A stretch of 64,000 nucleotides of DNA from NCBI GenBank assembly GCA_028288625.1, contig JAQBNI010000093.1:1-64000 (forward strand), given 5' to 3'. The notes beneath the pieces were generated by a model, which made no database searches, was not told the DNA's origin, and saw only the letters and a list, made by a program, of their open reading frames with translations. This document shows positions 34,884 through 44,827 of this stretch, one piece after another. Position 1 is the first letter of the stretch; each line of letters begins with the position of its first letter. Made by a program: the position numbers and the translations under genes. The DNA comes from Bacteroidota bacterium. Lineage in GTDB: Bacteria > Bacteroidota > Bacteroidia > Chitinophagales > JADIYW01.

Positions 34884-36191
34884 ATGACTGATTCACAACA
34901 CTTTATTGCCAATTTTACTAAAAAAGATAAGATAATCGGAGTAATTGGCTTAGGTTATGTTGGCTTGCCAATTGCATTAGAACTGGCTAAGAAATTTAAG
35001 GTGATCGGTTTTGATATCAACCAAAGCCGGGTGGATATGATGCAAAAGCAAAACGATCCGAGTAACGAATTGCCTCAAACAGCTTTCCGGGATTGTGACA
35101 TTACTTTTACAGCGGATACTGAGATTTTAAAAAAGGCAACATTTTATATTGTTGCAGTTCCAACTCCTGTTGATGAACATAATGTGCCTGATTTGAATCC
35201 GTTGACGAAGGCATCTATTACCATCGGGAAAGTGATTAAGAAAGGGGATTACGTGGTGTTTGAATCTACGGTTTACCCGGGTTGCACAGAAGAAGATTGT
35301 GTGCCGCTGATCGAGCAGCATTCCGGTTTAAAATATAAAGAGGATTTTAAAGTAGGTTATTCCCCGGAAAGAATTAATCCCGGTGATAAATTACATACGC
35401 TTACAAAAATAACGAAGATCGTTTCGGGTTGTGATGAAGAGGCGTTGGAAAATATTGCAGCCGTTTATGACGCGATCATTGAGCCGGGAGTATTTAAGGC
35501 AACTTCTATTAAAGTAGCGGAAGCCGCAAAGGTCATTGAAAATACACAGCGCGATTTAAATATTGCATTGATGAACGAACTGTCTCAGATATTCAGTTTG
35601 ATGAATATTGATACTTCTGATGTACTTGAAGCTGCAGGAACGAAATGGAATTTTTTAAAATTTCAACCCGGACTCGTTGGCGGACATTGCATCGGCGTGG
35701 ATCCTTATTATCTCACTTATAAATCGAATGAGTTGGGATATAAGCCGCAGATCATTTTGAGTGGAAGAAGTATCAACGACGGCATGCCGCATTATATTGC
35801 AAAGAAGGTGGTGCGTTCACTGCTGGGTAAAGGAAAAAATCCTTCGCAGTGTCGCGCGCTGATCATGGGTGCTACGTTTAAAGAAAATGTAACGGATATT
35901 CGCAATTCAAAAGTATTCGATCTTTATCGGGAGTTGCAGGATTATCATGTGGAAGTAGAAATGACGGATCCCTTTGCAAGTGCACAGGAAGTACATGAAG
36001 AATATAATGTTGACCTGAAGAAAGAAGCAACAGGCAAATATGATGTGATCATTGTGGCAGTTCCGCATGATGCTTATAAACAACTGGAGGAGAATTATTT
36101 TCTTAACTTAGCAAAGGAAGATGGTATTTTAGTTGACATAAAAAATTTATACAAGTCGAAAATCTCTACGTTATCGTATTGGACGTTATGA
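34884..36191 (+). CDS. nucleotide sugar dehydrogenase (TviB/WbpO-like)
   Basis: The 435-residue enzyme oxidises a UDP-hexose or UDP-HexNAc C6 to a uronic acid using NAD. It shows the NAD fold (IGVIGLGYVGLPIALELAKKF), a central STVYPGCTEEDCVP, an AEAAKVIENTQRDLNIALMNE helix, and the active-site cysteine in GGHCIGVDPYYL (about residue 269). The C-terminal region has MGATFKENVTDIRNSKV. The sequence looks like the UDP-N-acetylgalactosamine/glucosamine dehydrogenase group, but the exact sugar is not certain. Its stop overlaps the rfbB start in ATGA. It is the first gene of the polysaccharide operon. Confidence 0.88.
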   Translation: MTDSQHFIANFTKKDKIIGVIGLGYVGLPIALELAKKFKVIGFDINQSRVDMMQKQNDPSNELPQTAFRDCDITFTADTEILKKATFYIVAVPTPVDEHNVPDLNPLTKASITIGKVIKKGDYVVFESTVYPGCTEEDCVPLIEQHSGLKYKEDFKVGYSPERINPGDKLHTLTKITKIVSGCDEEALENIAAVYDAIIEPGVFKATSIKVAEAAKVIENTQRDLNIALMNELSQIFSLMNIDTSDVLEAAGTKWNFLKFQPGLVGGHCIGVDPYYLTYKSNELGYKPQIILSGRSINDGMPHYIAKKVVRSLLGKGKNPSQCRALIMGATFKENVTDIRNSKVFDLYRELQDYHVEVEMTDPFASAQEVHEEYNVDLKKEATGKYDVIIVAVPHDAYKQLEENYFLNLAKEDGILVDIKNLYKSKISTLSYWTL

Positions 36192-37240
36192 AAACAATTT
36201 TAATTACAGGAGGCGCAGGCTTCATCGGTTCACATGTAGTCAGGTTATTTGTCACTAAATATCCTGAATATACGATTGTGAATTTAGATAAGCTGACCTA
36301 TGCCGGTAACCTGGAAAATCTTCGTGATGTGGAAGGCAAGCCGAATTATATTTTTGAAAAGGTAGATATTGTGGATGCTAAAGAAGTGGATCAGCTTTTT
36401 AATAAATATGCATTAGACGGCATCATTCATTTAGCAGCAGAATCTCATGTCGACCGCTCTATTGAAAGTCCGCTCGAATTTATTATGACGAATGTAGTTG
36501 GAACCGTCAACTTATTAAATGCTGCAAAAGATAAATGGAAAAATGATTTTGCAGATAAAGTTTTTTATCATGTTTCTACCGATGAAGTTTACGGAAGCCT
36601 GGGTGAAACAGGATTCTTTACGGAAGCAACCGCTTACGATCCGCAATCGCCATACTCCGCATCTAAAGCAAGCTCTGATCATTTTGTAAGAGCTTATCAT
36701 AACACTTACGATTTACCAATTGTGATTTCAAATTGTTCTAACAATTACGGTTCTTACCAGTTTCCTGAAAAACTAATTCCGCTCTTCATCAACAATATTA
36801 AAAATAATAAATCTCTGCCTGTTTATGGCAAAGGAGATTATACAAGAGATTGGCTTTTTGTGGAAGATCATGCTGCTGCAATCGATGAGATTTATCACAA
36901 AGGAAAAAAAGGAGACACTTATAATATCGGTGGTTTCAATGAATGGAAAAATATCGATCTTATAAAATTATTATGTTCGGTGATGGACAGGAAATTAAAC
37001 CGTGAAGAAGGAACCTCGGAAAAACTGATCACATATGTGAAAGATCGCCCGGGACATGATAAGCGCTATGCGATCGATGCATCAAAAATAAATGAAGAAT
37101 TGGGATGGAAGCCATCATTGCAATTCGAAACAGGATTAGAGAAAACGGTAGACTGGTATTTAAGCAACGATGAATGGCTGAAACACGTCACTTCAGGAGA
37201 ATACCTGAGTTATTACAAAAAGCAATATGAACCGGCTTAA
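36188..37240 (+). CDS. rfbB: dTDP-glucose 4,6-dehydratase
   Basis: I take the ATG at 36188, overlapping the previous stop in ATGA; three extra upstream codons are possible but unneeded. The 350-residue extended SDR has ILITGGAGFIGSHVVRLF, the LAAESHVDRSIESP loop and FYHVSTDEVYGSLG (catalytic Thr-Asp-Glu). YSASKASSDHFVRAYH supplies Tyr-x-x-x-Lys, and SNCSNNYGSYQFPEKLIPL and VKDRPGHDKRYAID follow. It should convert dTDP-glucose to dTDP-4-keto-6-deoxyglucose, feeding rhamnose or other deoxysugars. rfbC lies four genes-lengths downstream; rfbA and rfbD are not in the window. Confidence 0.94.
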   Translation: MKTILITGGAGFIGSHVVRLFVTKYPEYTIVNLDKLTYAGNLENLRDVEGKPNYIFEKVDIVDAKEVDQLFNKYALDGIIHLAAESHVDRSIESPLEFIMTNVVGTVNLLNAAKDKWKNDFADKVFYHVSTDEVYGSLGETGFFTEATAYDPQSPYSASKASSDHFVRAYHNTYDLPIVISNCSNNYGSYQFPEKLIPLFINNIKNNKSLPVYGKGDYTRDWLFVEDHAAAIDEIYHKGKKGDTYNIGGFNEWKNIDLIKLLCSVMDRKLNREEGTSEKLITYVKDRPGHDKRYAIDASKINEELGWKPSLQFETGLEKTVDWYLSNDEWLKHVTSGEYLSYYKKQYEPA

Positions 37241-37283
37241 GATGATCCGTAAATTCATCTCACGATATAAATAAAAAATTGAA

Positions 37284-40013
37284 ATGAAAAATATAAAGAA
37301 AGGATTACTTTTTAATTTCTTAATACTCTGTTTTGTTTTTTCCAAAGCGCAATTGGTGAACCCGTTTATTCCACCGGTGAATCCTGAGCCAACCGTGAAA
37401 GATATCTTCAAAAAAATTGAAGATACTTTGCAGATCAAGCAGGGCGATTTGAAAATAGAAGAAACCAAAAAATCCCAGGAGATATCCAAGGGGTTCTCAC
37501 CTCGTGCTAAAGATGCTGACGAACAATCAGGAGCCATCGGTAACGCACAAAATGCATCTGAAGTAAAAGGAAATATCAATTCCCCCGACAAGTTGTTGAA
37601 GGAAGCGCAAAAAGCTTCTGAAACAGTGGAAAAGATTACCGCCACTGCAACAAGAGAATTGCGTGCGAGGTTAGATACCGTAGATATTTACGGGTTTACT
37701 TATTTCAGGCAAAAGGATGTAAAAATATTTAATAACGCCGTTGATATTAAGCCGCCATCAAATTACATTTTAGGAGTAGGTGACCAGATCGTAATTTCAA
37801 TTTGGGGATATGCAGATTATAACCGATTGTTCTATATAGATAAAGACGGATATATCCAGCAGGAAAATATCGGAAGAATATATTTAAAAGGATTAACGCT
37901 TGAGCAGGCAAAAGAACTTTTACGAACGCGTTTTGCAAATGCATATATGATCGAAAAATCCGATTTCGATGTATCTATCAATTATTCCCGTGTAATTACA
38001 ATTAACGTTGTAGGTGATGTAGAGAATCCCGGCTCCTATACTTTCCCGGCAATTAATACAGCTTACAATATTCTTGCTTATGTGGGTGGTCCTTCAAAAT
38101 CAGGCTCTATCAGGGATATACAAATTAAGAGAGGTGGAAAGATTATAAAACATTTTGACTTGTATCAATTTTTATTTACTCCGGAAAAACAGGATGATAT
38201 TTTTCTTGATAACAATGATTACATCTATGTTCCTGCACAAAAAAATATTGTGAAAATAGAGGGTGCAGTGAACCGGGAGGGCAAGTATGAAATGATGCCC
38301 GGTGAAACTTTTGATGATATCTTAAAATATTGCGGAAATTATAAGCCGGATGCGTTTACAAAAGTGGTGCAGATCCGAAGATACCAGGAAAATAAGCAGA
38401 TCCTTATCGATTATGATCTCGATAGTGTAAGAAATGCAGGAGGTAAAATTGAATTAAAGAACGGGGATGTTATTTCTGTCAGAGCTATTCCCGATAAAAT
38501 TAAAAACTATAACGAGATCACGGGTGCGGTTTTATTGCCGGGAAGATATGAGTGGAGAGAAGGCGATCGTGTTTGGGATCTTATTCAAAAAGCACAGGGT
38601 TTAAGAGAAGATGCTTACCTCGACGAAGCAGTTTTGGTGCGGACCAATTTTGATGACTTTAGAAAACATTCTTTTAAGATCGACTTAAATAAAGTTATTG
38701 CCGATCAAAATTCGGAAGACAACATGCTGCTTACCTTCCGTGATGTTATCGAAGTATATGCGAAAACCGATTTCTTTGATAAGTTCGATATTGAAATAAA
38801 AGGTGAAGTTAGAAAACCAAGACATTTTGAATCTGAGAAAGGAATGTCGTTAAGAGATGCGATCATTATGAGTAACGGCTTGAAGGAAGAAGCGCTGTTA
38901 GATAAGATAATTATTTATCGTGTAAACGATGATCTCACAGAGAGGTTGATTTCTTTCCGTATAGATACCACCGACAACATGGCGAATCTTGATACGTTCA
39001 AGTTGAAGAAGCGTGATAAAATTTATGTCTTGAAGGACCTGAGAAGAATTGACCGTTATTATGTGGAAGTAAACGGTATGGTGCGTAAGCCGGATACGTT
39101 TCCTTATATGGAAAGTATGACCTTAGCAGATGCGTTGATCTTAGCGCAGGGATTTAAAATGGAAGCTGCTTCAAACAGGATAGAAATTGCGCGAATCGCA
39201 AATTATGATAAGGCTATTTCGCAATCAGTGCCAACGCAGGTAACCATACTGAACTACAGCATAAGTAAAAATATTGGTAAGGACCCTGTGGCTAATTCCA
39301 TTAAGCTGCAGCCTTTTGACCAGATATATGTTCGTCCTACACCTGAATTTGAGTACCAGATGAAAGTGACTGTACGGGGGGAAGTCTTGTACCCCGGCGA
39401 ATATGTGCTTACAACAAAGGATGAGCGGCTCTCGTCCCTTATTGAACGTGCCGGAGGATTAACAAGATTTGCATATGCGGATGGAGCAAGGTTATACAGA
39501 ATAGAAGATGGAATTGGGAATGTTTTGACGGATGTAAACCGGGCTTTAAAAAATAAGACCTCAAAATTTAATTATGTTTTGAAAAAAGGTGACGTCATTG
39601 AGATCCCTGCAATAAAGGATCTGGTTTCCTTAAGAGGCGCATTTAATTATCCTGCAGATAAAAAACCTGAGAATTTATATGTACCCTTTACAGAAGGCAG
39701 GGATGCTAAGTTCTACATAGATAAATATGGCGCCGGCTTTAGCGACAGTGCATATAAGATCAGAACGTATGTTATCCGTCCTAATGGACAAATATTGGGA
39801 ACGCATAGAACAGTATTCGGGAAAAATTATCCAAAGGTTGAGAAAGGATCGGTCGTTGTGATTCCTTCTAAAGCACCTAAGAATAGAGAAAAACGCGCGC
39901 ATACTGTAAATGGGTCAATGCTTCAGAAAGCAGTAACCGGCACAATTGGAGCAATAACATCAGCGCTTACCTTATACCTGCTTTATTTAACTGTTAGAAA
40001 TACGAACAAATAA
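37284..40013 (+). CDS. SLBB-domain polysaccharide export protein (Wza-like)
   Basis: The 909-residue protein has a signal peptide (LLFNFLILCFVFSKAQL) and a variable linker to about residue 140. A polysaccharide-export domain follows (PPSNYILGVGDQIVISIWGYADY). A series of SLBB beta-grasp domains comes next, recognisable by repeats such as ITINVVGDVENPGSYTFPA, IEGAVNREGKYEM, ITGAVLLPGRYEWREGD, IKGEVRKPRHFE and VRGEVLYPGEYVLT. A C-terminal helix (TGTIGAITSALTLYLLYLTV) spans a membrane. It is much longer than Wza and probably forms an export conduit across the periplasm and outer membrane. It is followed eight bases later by a Wzz-like gene. Confidence 0.87.
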   Translation: MKNIKKGLLFNFLILCFVFSKAQLVNPFIPPVNPEPTVKDIFKKIEDTLQIKQGDLKIEETKKSQEISKGFSPRAKDADEQSGAIGNAQNASEVKGNINSPDKLLKEAQKASETVEKITATATRELRARLDTVDIYGFTYFRQKDVKIFNNAVDIKPPSNYILGVGDQIVISIWGYADYNRLFYIDKDGYIQQENIGRIYLKGLTLEQAKELLRTRFANAYMIEKSDFDVSINYSRVITINVVGDVENPGSYTFPAINTAYNILAYVGGPSKSGSIRDIQIKRGGKIIKHFDLYQFLFTPEKQDDIFLDNNDYIYVPAQKNIVKIEGAVNREGKYEMMPGETFDDILKYCGNYKPDAFTKVVQIRRYQENKQILIDYDLDSVRNAGGKIELKNGDVISVRAIPDKIKNYNEITGAVLLPGRYEWREGDRVWDLIQKAQGLREDAYLDEAVLVRTNFDDFRKHSFKIDLNKVIADQNSEDNMLLTFRDVIEVYAKTDFFDKFDIEIKGEVRKPRHFESEKGMSLRDAIIMSNGLKEEALLDKIIIYRVNDDLTERLISFRIDTTDNMANLDTFKLKKRDKIYVLKDLRRIDRYYVEVNGMVRKPDTFPYMESMTLADALILAQGFKMEAASNRIEIARIANYDKAISQSVPTQVTILNYSISKNIGKDPVANSIKLQPFDQIYVRPTPEFEYQMKVTVRGEVLYPGEYVLTTKDERLSSLIERAGGLTRFAYADGARLYRIEDGIGNVLTDVNRALKNKTSKFNYVLKKGDVIEIPAIKDLVSLRGAFNYPADKKPENLYVPFTEGRDAKFYIDKYGAGFSDSAYKIRTYVIRPNGQILGTHRTVFGKNYPKVEKGSVVVIPSKAPKNREKRAHTVNGSMLQKAVTGTIGAITSALTLYLLYLTVRNTNK

Positions 40014-40020
40014 TAAATAG

Positions 40021-41103
40021 ATGGAGGAAAAAGAGGACATAGAAGTTGTTGGTAAGGATATCAGGGATTCAAACCATGAGGCTGCTGTTGAAACACAGGA
40101 TCAGGGTTTGAAACAAGTAATATCTATTCTCAAAGAATTGTTTTCTATAGTTCGCACTTATGCTCTTCTGTTTGTTATTCCCATCATTCTAACAGGCTTA
40201 TATGGGTTTTATAAAGGAAAGCAGGTAAAGCCAACATATACTGCAAAAATTACTTTCTTTTTATCTGAAGAGCGTCCGCAAATTGCAGGTGGCGGGTCTT
40301 TTGCAAACCTTTTGCAAACTACGAATGCGAATTTCGGAAATCCAAAAAAATTAAAAGAATATGCCTTTACAGAAAAGGTTGGTTCTAAAATGGTTTTTAA
40401 AAAATATGTTTACCGCGGGAAGGAAGACTACCTCGCCAACCATTATCTCCGGTTAATGGCAGGATATAAGGATAGCTATTTTAAGGATTTTACTACGGTT
40501 AAAGAAATGAGCATACCCGATTACCTGGTATTTAAAGGAATACTTAGTGGGATCAGGGGTATGGTGACCATCGATTACAACGAAGCGGAAATTTATTCCA
40601 TTTCAATTACTTCAGGTGATGAAGAATTTTCAAAATTATTATGCGAATGCTTTTATGAAAATTTAATAGATTATTACATTGAGCGTGCAACCCGAAAAGC
40701 AAAGATCACGGTTGACTTTTTAGAAGAAAAATTAGCGTATGTAAAAGCGCAGCTGGAAAATTCAGAATTTAATCTTGCAGATTATAAAGATAAAGCAAAT
40801 AACCTGGTCACATTTAAAGCGGATTTGAATGAAACCCGGTATATAAGAAATAAAGCACTTTTGGAAGGATTATATGCACAAACTGCAACAGGTTTGGAAG
40901 CATCTAAAACCAATTTGCAATCTATCATGCCTTTATTCCAAACTATTGATGAGCCGCATCTTCCCTTACAAAGAAATGTAGTGTCTACAAGGAATCAAAC
41001 GCTGATGTATACTTTCTTAGGCGGTATTGTTGATATCCTTATTGTCGTCTTTATATTTTTCAGGAGACATTACTGGAAGTCATTAAAAGCACTGTTCAAT
41101 TAA
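40021..41103 (+). CDS. Wzz-like chain-length/polysaccharide co-polymerase
   Basis: The 360-residue protein has the typical Wzz topology. There is a cytoplasmic N-terminus of about 45 acidic residues, a first helix (TYALLFVIPIILTGLYGFYKG), a large periplasmic region with coiled-coil helices (FLEEKLAYVKAQLENSEFNLADYKDKAN), and a last helix (TFLGGIVDILIVVFIFF). The C-terminus is short and basic with no kinase Walker motif, so it lacks a fused tyrosine kinase domain. It should set polymer length or couple to the export protein encoded just upstream. The two genes are eight bases apart. Confidence 0.82.
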   Translation: MEEKEDIEVVGKDIRDSNHEAAVETQDQGLKQVISILKELFSIVRTYALLFVIPIILTGLYGFYKGKQVKPTYTAKITFFLSEERPQIAGGGSFANLLQTTNANFGNPKKLKEYAFTEKVGSKMVFKKYVYRGKEDYLANHYLRLMAGYKDSYFKDFTTVKEMSIPDYLVFKGILSGIRGMVTIDYNEAEIYSISITSGDEEFSKLLCECFYENLIDYYIERATRKAKITVDFLEEKLAYVKAQLENSEFNLADYKDKANNLVTFKADLNETRYIRNKALLEGLYAQTATGLEASKTNLQSIMPLFQTIDEPHLPLQRNVVSTRNQTLMYTFLGGIVDILIVVFIFFRRHYWKSLKALFN

Positions 41104-41122
41104 AAAAAAGCGTTACCCAGGA

Positions 41123-41683
41123 ATGAAAATTATCCCAACTCCATTAAAAGATTTATACATTATTGAACCTGCGGTATTTAGTGACAACCGCGGTTTTTTT
41201 TATGAAAGCTTTAATGAAAAGAAATTACATGAAGCCGGTTTAAATTATAATTTTATCCAGGATAATCATTCAAAGTCGGGATATGGTGTCTTGCGCGGAT
41301 TACATTACCAGAATAATCCCTATGCACAGGCAAAATTAGTTCGCGTTACACAGGGCAGAGTGTTGGATATTGTTGTCGATATCAGAAAAGGTTCTCCTAC
41401 ATTCTTACAGCATTTCGCATTGGAATTATCTGATGAAAATAAATTGCAATTACTGATACCAAAAGGATTTGCGCATGGTTTTGCAGTATTGTCGCAAACC
41501 TGCGAATTCCTGTATAAATGTGATAACTATTATGATAAAGCATCTGAAGGTGGAATTGCTTACAACGATCCATCTTTAAAAATTAACTGGATGATATCCG
41601 AAAAAGATATTATACTCAGTGAAAAAGATAAGCATAACCCTACTGTTGAAAACGCAAACTTTAATTTTACTTATTCTTCTTAA
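41123..41683 (+). CDS. rfbC: dTDP-4-dehydrorhamnose 3,5-epimerase
   Basis: The 186-residue RmlC-type cupin has the catalytic His and surrounding motif in GVLRGLHYQNNPYAQAKLVR. FYESFNEKK, VLDIVVDIRKGSPTF, IPKGFAHGFAVLS and YKCDNYYDKASEGGIAYNDP follow. It epimerises the 4-keto-6-deoxy sugar made by the RfbB type of enzyme. Its stop ends at 41683, where the cysQ start begins, so the two genes share a base. rfbA and rfbD are absent from this window. Confidence 0.93.
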   Translation: MKIIPTPLKDLYIIEPAVFSDNRGFFYESFNEKKLHEAGLNYNFIQDNHSKSGYGVLRGLHYQNNPYAQAKLVRVTQGRVLDIVVDIRKGSPTFLQHFALELSDENKLQLLIPKGFAHGFAVLSQTCEFLYKCDNYYDKASEGGIAYNDPSLKINWMISEKDIILSEKDKHNPTVENANFNFTYSS

Positions 41684-42453
41684 TGATACGGAGTGTAATT
41701 GATATTGCTGTTAAAGCAGGTGATGCCATCCTCGACATTTATAAACAGGAATTTACAGTGGAATTAAAGAACGATAATTCTCCATTGACCACTGCTGATA
41801 AAAACGCGAACGCAATTATCATCGCGGGATTAAAAAATATTGCCGGTTCCATACCTATCATTTCAGAGGAAAATAAATTGCTCGACTATTCGATCCGAAA
41901 AAACTGGTCTTCCTGCTGGATCGTCGATCCCTTGGATGGTACTAAGGAATTCATTAAAAAGAACGGAGAGTTTACGGTGAATATAGCATTGGTAAAAGAT
42001 GGCCTTCCTGTCTTGGGTGTAATACATGTTCCTGCACAAAATATTACGTACTATGCAGAAAAAGGCAAAGGCAGTTTTAAAATTGAAAATGAAAAAACTT
42101 CCCGATTAGAGATCCGCAATTTAGCAGAAGACGGCACACTAAAGATCGTTGGTAGTCGTTCCCATCAAACACCCGAGCTGCTTGAATATGTTGAACAGCA
42201 GAAACAATTTTTTCCAAATGTTGATTTTGTTGCAGCAGGAAGCTCGCTGAAATTTTGTCTCCTGGCAGAAGGAAAAGCGGATGTGTATCCCCGCCTGGGT
42301 CCTACAATGGAATGGGATACCTGCGCCGGACAGATCATTGCAACAGAAGCCGGGGCAGTAGTTTTGCGATGGGATAATAATGAGCCATTGTTGTATAACA
42401 GGGAAGATCTGCTCAATCCATATTTTATTGTTAAAAATCCTCTTCTACATTAA
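41683..42453 (+). CDS. cysQ: 3'(2'),5'-bisphosphate nucleotidase (CysQ)
   Basis: The 256-residue inositol-monophosphatase-fold enzyme removes phosphate from 3'-phosphoadenosine 5'-phosphate, recycling the by-product of sulphation. The metal-binding motifs are ISEENKL, the central [19 protein letters not shown] and the late [19 protein letters not shown]. Length is normal. Its presence in a polysaccharide operon could mean sulphated glycan, but cysQ is widespread in such loci without proof of that. Its 3' end overlaps the convergent folD gene by 23 bases. Confidence 0.92.
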   Translation: MIRSVIDIAVKAGDAILDIYKQEFTVELKNDNSPLTTADKNANAIIIAGLKNIAGSIPIISEENKLLDYSIRKNWSSCWIVDPLDGTKEFIKKNGEFTVNIALVKDGLPVLGVIHVPAQNITYYAEKGKGSFKIENEKTSRLEIRNLAEDGTLKIVGSRSHQTPELLEYVEQQKQFFPNVDFVAAGSSLKFCLLAEGKADVYPRLGPTMEWDTCAGQIIATEAGAVVLRWDNNEPLLYNREDLLNPYFIVKNPLLH

Positions 42454-43345
42454 AGCTTAGCGTTTTTTTATAAAACTCTTCCTTTGCAGCACTAAGCGTA
42501 TTTTGCAATAAGGAAACTACAGTCATCAAACCGATCCCGCCGGGCACGGGAGTAATATAACCTGCCTTCTTGCTTACATCATCAAAGTCAACATCACCCG
42601 ATAACCTGTATCCTGATTTTTTCGTTTCATCTTCAACTCTTGTAATGCCCACATCTATAACAACAGCACCTTTTTTTACCATGTTTGCTTTCAGGAATTC
42701 GCTTTTACCCAATGCAGCAATGATGATATCCGCGCGCAACGTTTCTTCTTTTAAATTTTCTGTTTTACTGTGGCAAAGTGTAACGGTACAATTCCCGGGA
42801 TAACCTTTTCGCGCTAATAAAATACTTATCGGCAAGCCTACAATATTACTTCTCCCGATCACCACGCAATGCTTACCTTCCGTTTCAATTTTATAGCGCT
42901 TCAGAATTTCTAAAATACCTTTTGGCGTTGCCGGAATATAACACGGAATATTCAATGTCATCCTTCCAATATTCACCGGGTGAAATCCGTCCACATCTTT
43001 TTCCGGTGCTATACAAAGTAAAACTTTTTGTTCGTTAATATGCTTTGGCAACGGCAATTGCACAATAAATCCATCAATGGAATCATCGTTATTTAATAAG
43101 TTGATGTGTGTGAGCAGTTCGTTTTGAGTAATGTCTTTCTTTAATTTTATGAGTGAAGACCTGAAGCCCACTTCCTGGCACGATTTGACTTTGCTGCTTA
43201 CGTAAGCCTGGCTTGCACCGTCATCACCCACGAGTATCGCCGCGAGATGTGGCACTTTTTTACCTTTGTTTTTCAGTTTTTTTACTTCTGCTGCAATTTC
43301 ATTCCTGATTTCCTGCGATATTTTTTTGCCATCCAATAATTGCAT
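42431..43345 (-). CDS. folD: methylenetetrahydrofolate dehydrogenase/cyclohydrolase
   Basis: The start is set at 43345, giving 304 residues from [16 protein letters not shown]; a longer frame to 43438 overlaps the udk start region. The bifunctional enzyme interconverts methylene-, methenyl- and formyl-tetrahydrofolate with NADP. Key segments are [15 protein letters not shown] with the Tyr-x-x-x-Lys pair, [49 protein letters not shown] and the end [12 protein letters not shown]. It is divergent from udk and overlaps cysQ at its 3' end. Confidence 0.95.
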   Translation of the reverse strand: MQLLDGKKISQEIRNEIAAEVKKLKNKGKKVPHLAAILVGDDGASQAYVSSKVKSCQEVGFRSSLIKLKKDITQNELLTHINLLNNDDSIDGFIVQLPLPKHINEQKVLLCIAPEKDVDGFHPVNIGRMTLNIPCYIPATPKGILEILKRYKIETEGKHCVVIGRSNIVGLPISILLARKGYPGNCTVTLCHSKTENLKEETLRADIIIAALGKSEFLKANMVKKGAVVIDVGITRVEDETKKSGYRLSGDVDFDDVSKKAGYITPVPGGIGLMTVVSLLQNTLSAAKEEFYKKTLSFNVEEDF

Positions 43346-43418
43346 TATAAAAATTTGTCTTAAAAATAGGTAAGATATTTTCGTTTGATTAGTTTTGAGA
43401 AATATTTTTATAAACAAC

Positions 43419-44090
43419 ATGCAGCAAAAGCCATTCATTATTGGTATTTCGGGAGGAAGCGGCAGCGGGAAAACTACCTTCGTGCGCGATCTCGCACAGA
43501 GTTTTTCAATTGACGAATTGTGTATCCTAAGTCAGGATAATTACTACAAGCCACGGGAAGAACAACAGACCGATGCGAATAATGAAAAGAATTTTGATTT
43601 GCCGGAATCATTTAAAGAAGCGGAATATCATAAAGATGTTTTAAGGTTGTTGAATGGAGAAGATGTAGTGCTGAAAGAATATACATATAACAATCCATTA
43701 GCTGAACCTAAATTAATTACATATAAAGCTGCACCGATCGTTATAATTGAGGGGATTTTCGTTTTCCATTTTGCAGATGTTTCAAGCCTGATGGATTACA
43801 AAATATTTATTGATGCAGATGAACATATCAAACTGATCCGCAGAATTCAGCGCGACCAGATCGAACGTAACTATCCGTTGGAAGATGTGCTGTATCGTTA
43901 CCAGCACCATGTATATCCTTCTTATCAGAAATACATTTTGCCGTACAAAGAAAATTGTGACATCGTTGTAGATAATAATATAAGCTTTGACAGCGCTATG
44001 CAAATTATAAAATCCTCTATCCGCGAGAGACTTGACACTTTCCAATCAGGCGCACTGCCTCCATCAATGGAAACACTGAAGAATTTGTGA
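43419..44090 (+). CDS. udk: uridine kinase
   Basis: I place the start at 43419 ([21 protein letters not shown]); eight further upstream codons are possible but unlikely. The 223-residue P-loop kinase phosphorylates uridine and cytidine. The P-loop GGSGSGKTT, the substrate loop [24 protein letters not shown], and the lid [13 protein letters not shown] are visible. It lacks any uracil phosphoribosyltransferase fusion. It converges with the porT-like gene 12 bases on and is divergent from folD. Confidence 0.93.
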   Translation: MQQKPFIIGISGGSGSGKTTFVRDLAQSFSIDELCILSQDNYYKPREEQQTDANNEKNFDLPESFKEAEYHKDVLRLLNGEDVVLKEYTYNNPLAEPKLITYKAAPIVIIEGIFVFHFADVSSLMDYKIFIDADEHIKLIRRIQRDQIERNYPLEDVLYRYQHHVYPSYQKYILPYKENCDIVVDNNISFDSAMQIIKSSIRERLDTFQSGALPPSMETLKNL

Positions 44091-44101
44091 AGTGATTTTA
44101 A

Positions 44102-44827
44102 TTATCCTTCGAAATTTATCGAAAATGTAAATGAACGGTTGTATAAACCCTTCATGTATTTTGAATATGGGATGTCATCCTGCTTATGAATATTCAGTAC
44201 TGAATTGAATACTTTAAATTCAGGACAAAAAATAAACAACGGAAAATGTATTTCCATTCCAACTCCGTAGTCTACACCAAAATCATGCGCGGATTGTTTT
44301 GGCATATCTTCCCTTTTTCTCGCTTTAAAACTCCCACCGATATCATAGGAATATTTCACGCCTGCAAGAATATAAAATTTGATATCCTTTAAAGGTTCTG
44401 TTTTAAATTTCATTTCCACGGGAAGGTCAAAATAAACCTGTGAGATCGTTTTGCTTCGCGTGGTAAGATCGCCGAAATTATAAGTGAGGTTTTTATCAAA
44501 AAATGCAAAGCTCGGAACAGACCGCACTTCAACAAATCTGTTGATGTGATAGCTCATTACTGCACCGATCTCAAAGCCCACGCCGTATTTGGATTTTATG
44601 GATAGTATGCTGTCGCTTGATGCAAACAATTCATTTTGCTTGATCTTAAAATCAGAAATACCAACTCCCAGGTGTATACCGAAGTGATAAGGTTTGCGGG
44701 AATACTTCATATCATTTTCCAAAACATTGCGCTGGCTAAACGCAAATGCAGGAAAGAAAATGAATACGCTGAGTATTATTTTTCTGCAATATATATGGTG
44801 CTTATTCCAAAGCTTAATGGTATGCAT
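44102..44827 (-). CDS. porT: PorT-like type IX secretion outer-membrane protein
   Basis: The 241-residue protein has a hydrophobic signal segment (KIILSVFIFFPAFAFSQ) and then an outer-membrane beta-barrel pattern: FGIHLGVGISDFKIKQ, YGVGFEIGAVMSYHINRFVEVRSVPSFAF, FDLPVEMKFKT, then YILAGVKYSYDIGG and DYGVGMEIHFPLF. This pattern and its position straight after menG/ubiE match PorT of the type IX secretion system in other Bacteroidota. The start codon lies inside the ubiE end, with a 52-base overlap on the same strand. No other ATG precedes the signal peptide. The family call rests on pattern and context. Confidence 0.82.
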   Translation of the reverse strand: MHTIKLWNKHHIYCRKIILSVFIFFPAFAFSQRNVLENDMKYSRKPYHFGIHLGVGISDFKIKQNELFASSDSILSIKSKYGVGFEIGAVMSYHINRFVEVRSVPSFAFFDKNLTYNFGDLTTRSKTISQVYFDLPVEMKFKTEPLKDIKFYILAGVKYSYDIGGSFKARKREDMPKQSAHDFGVDYGVGMEIHFPLFIFCPEFKVFNSVLNIHKQDDIPYSKYMKGLYNRSFTFSINFEG

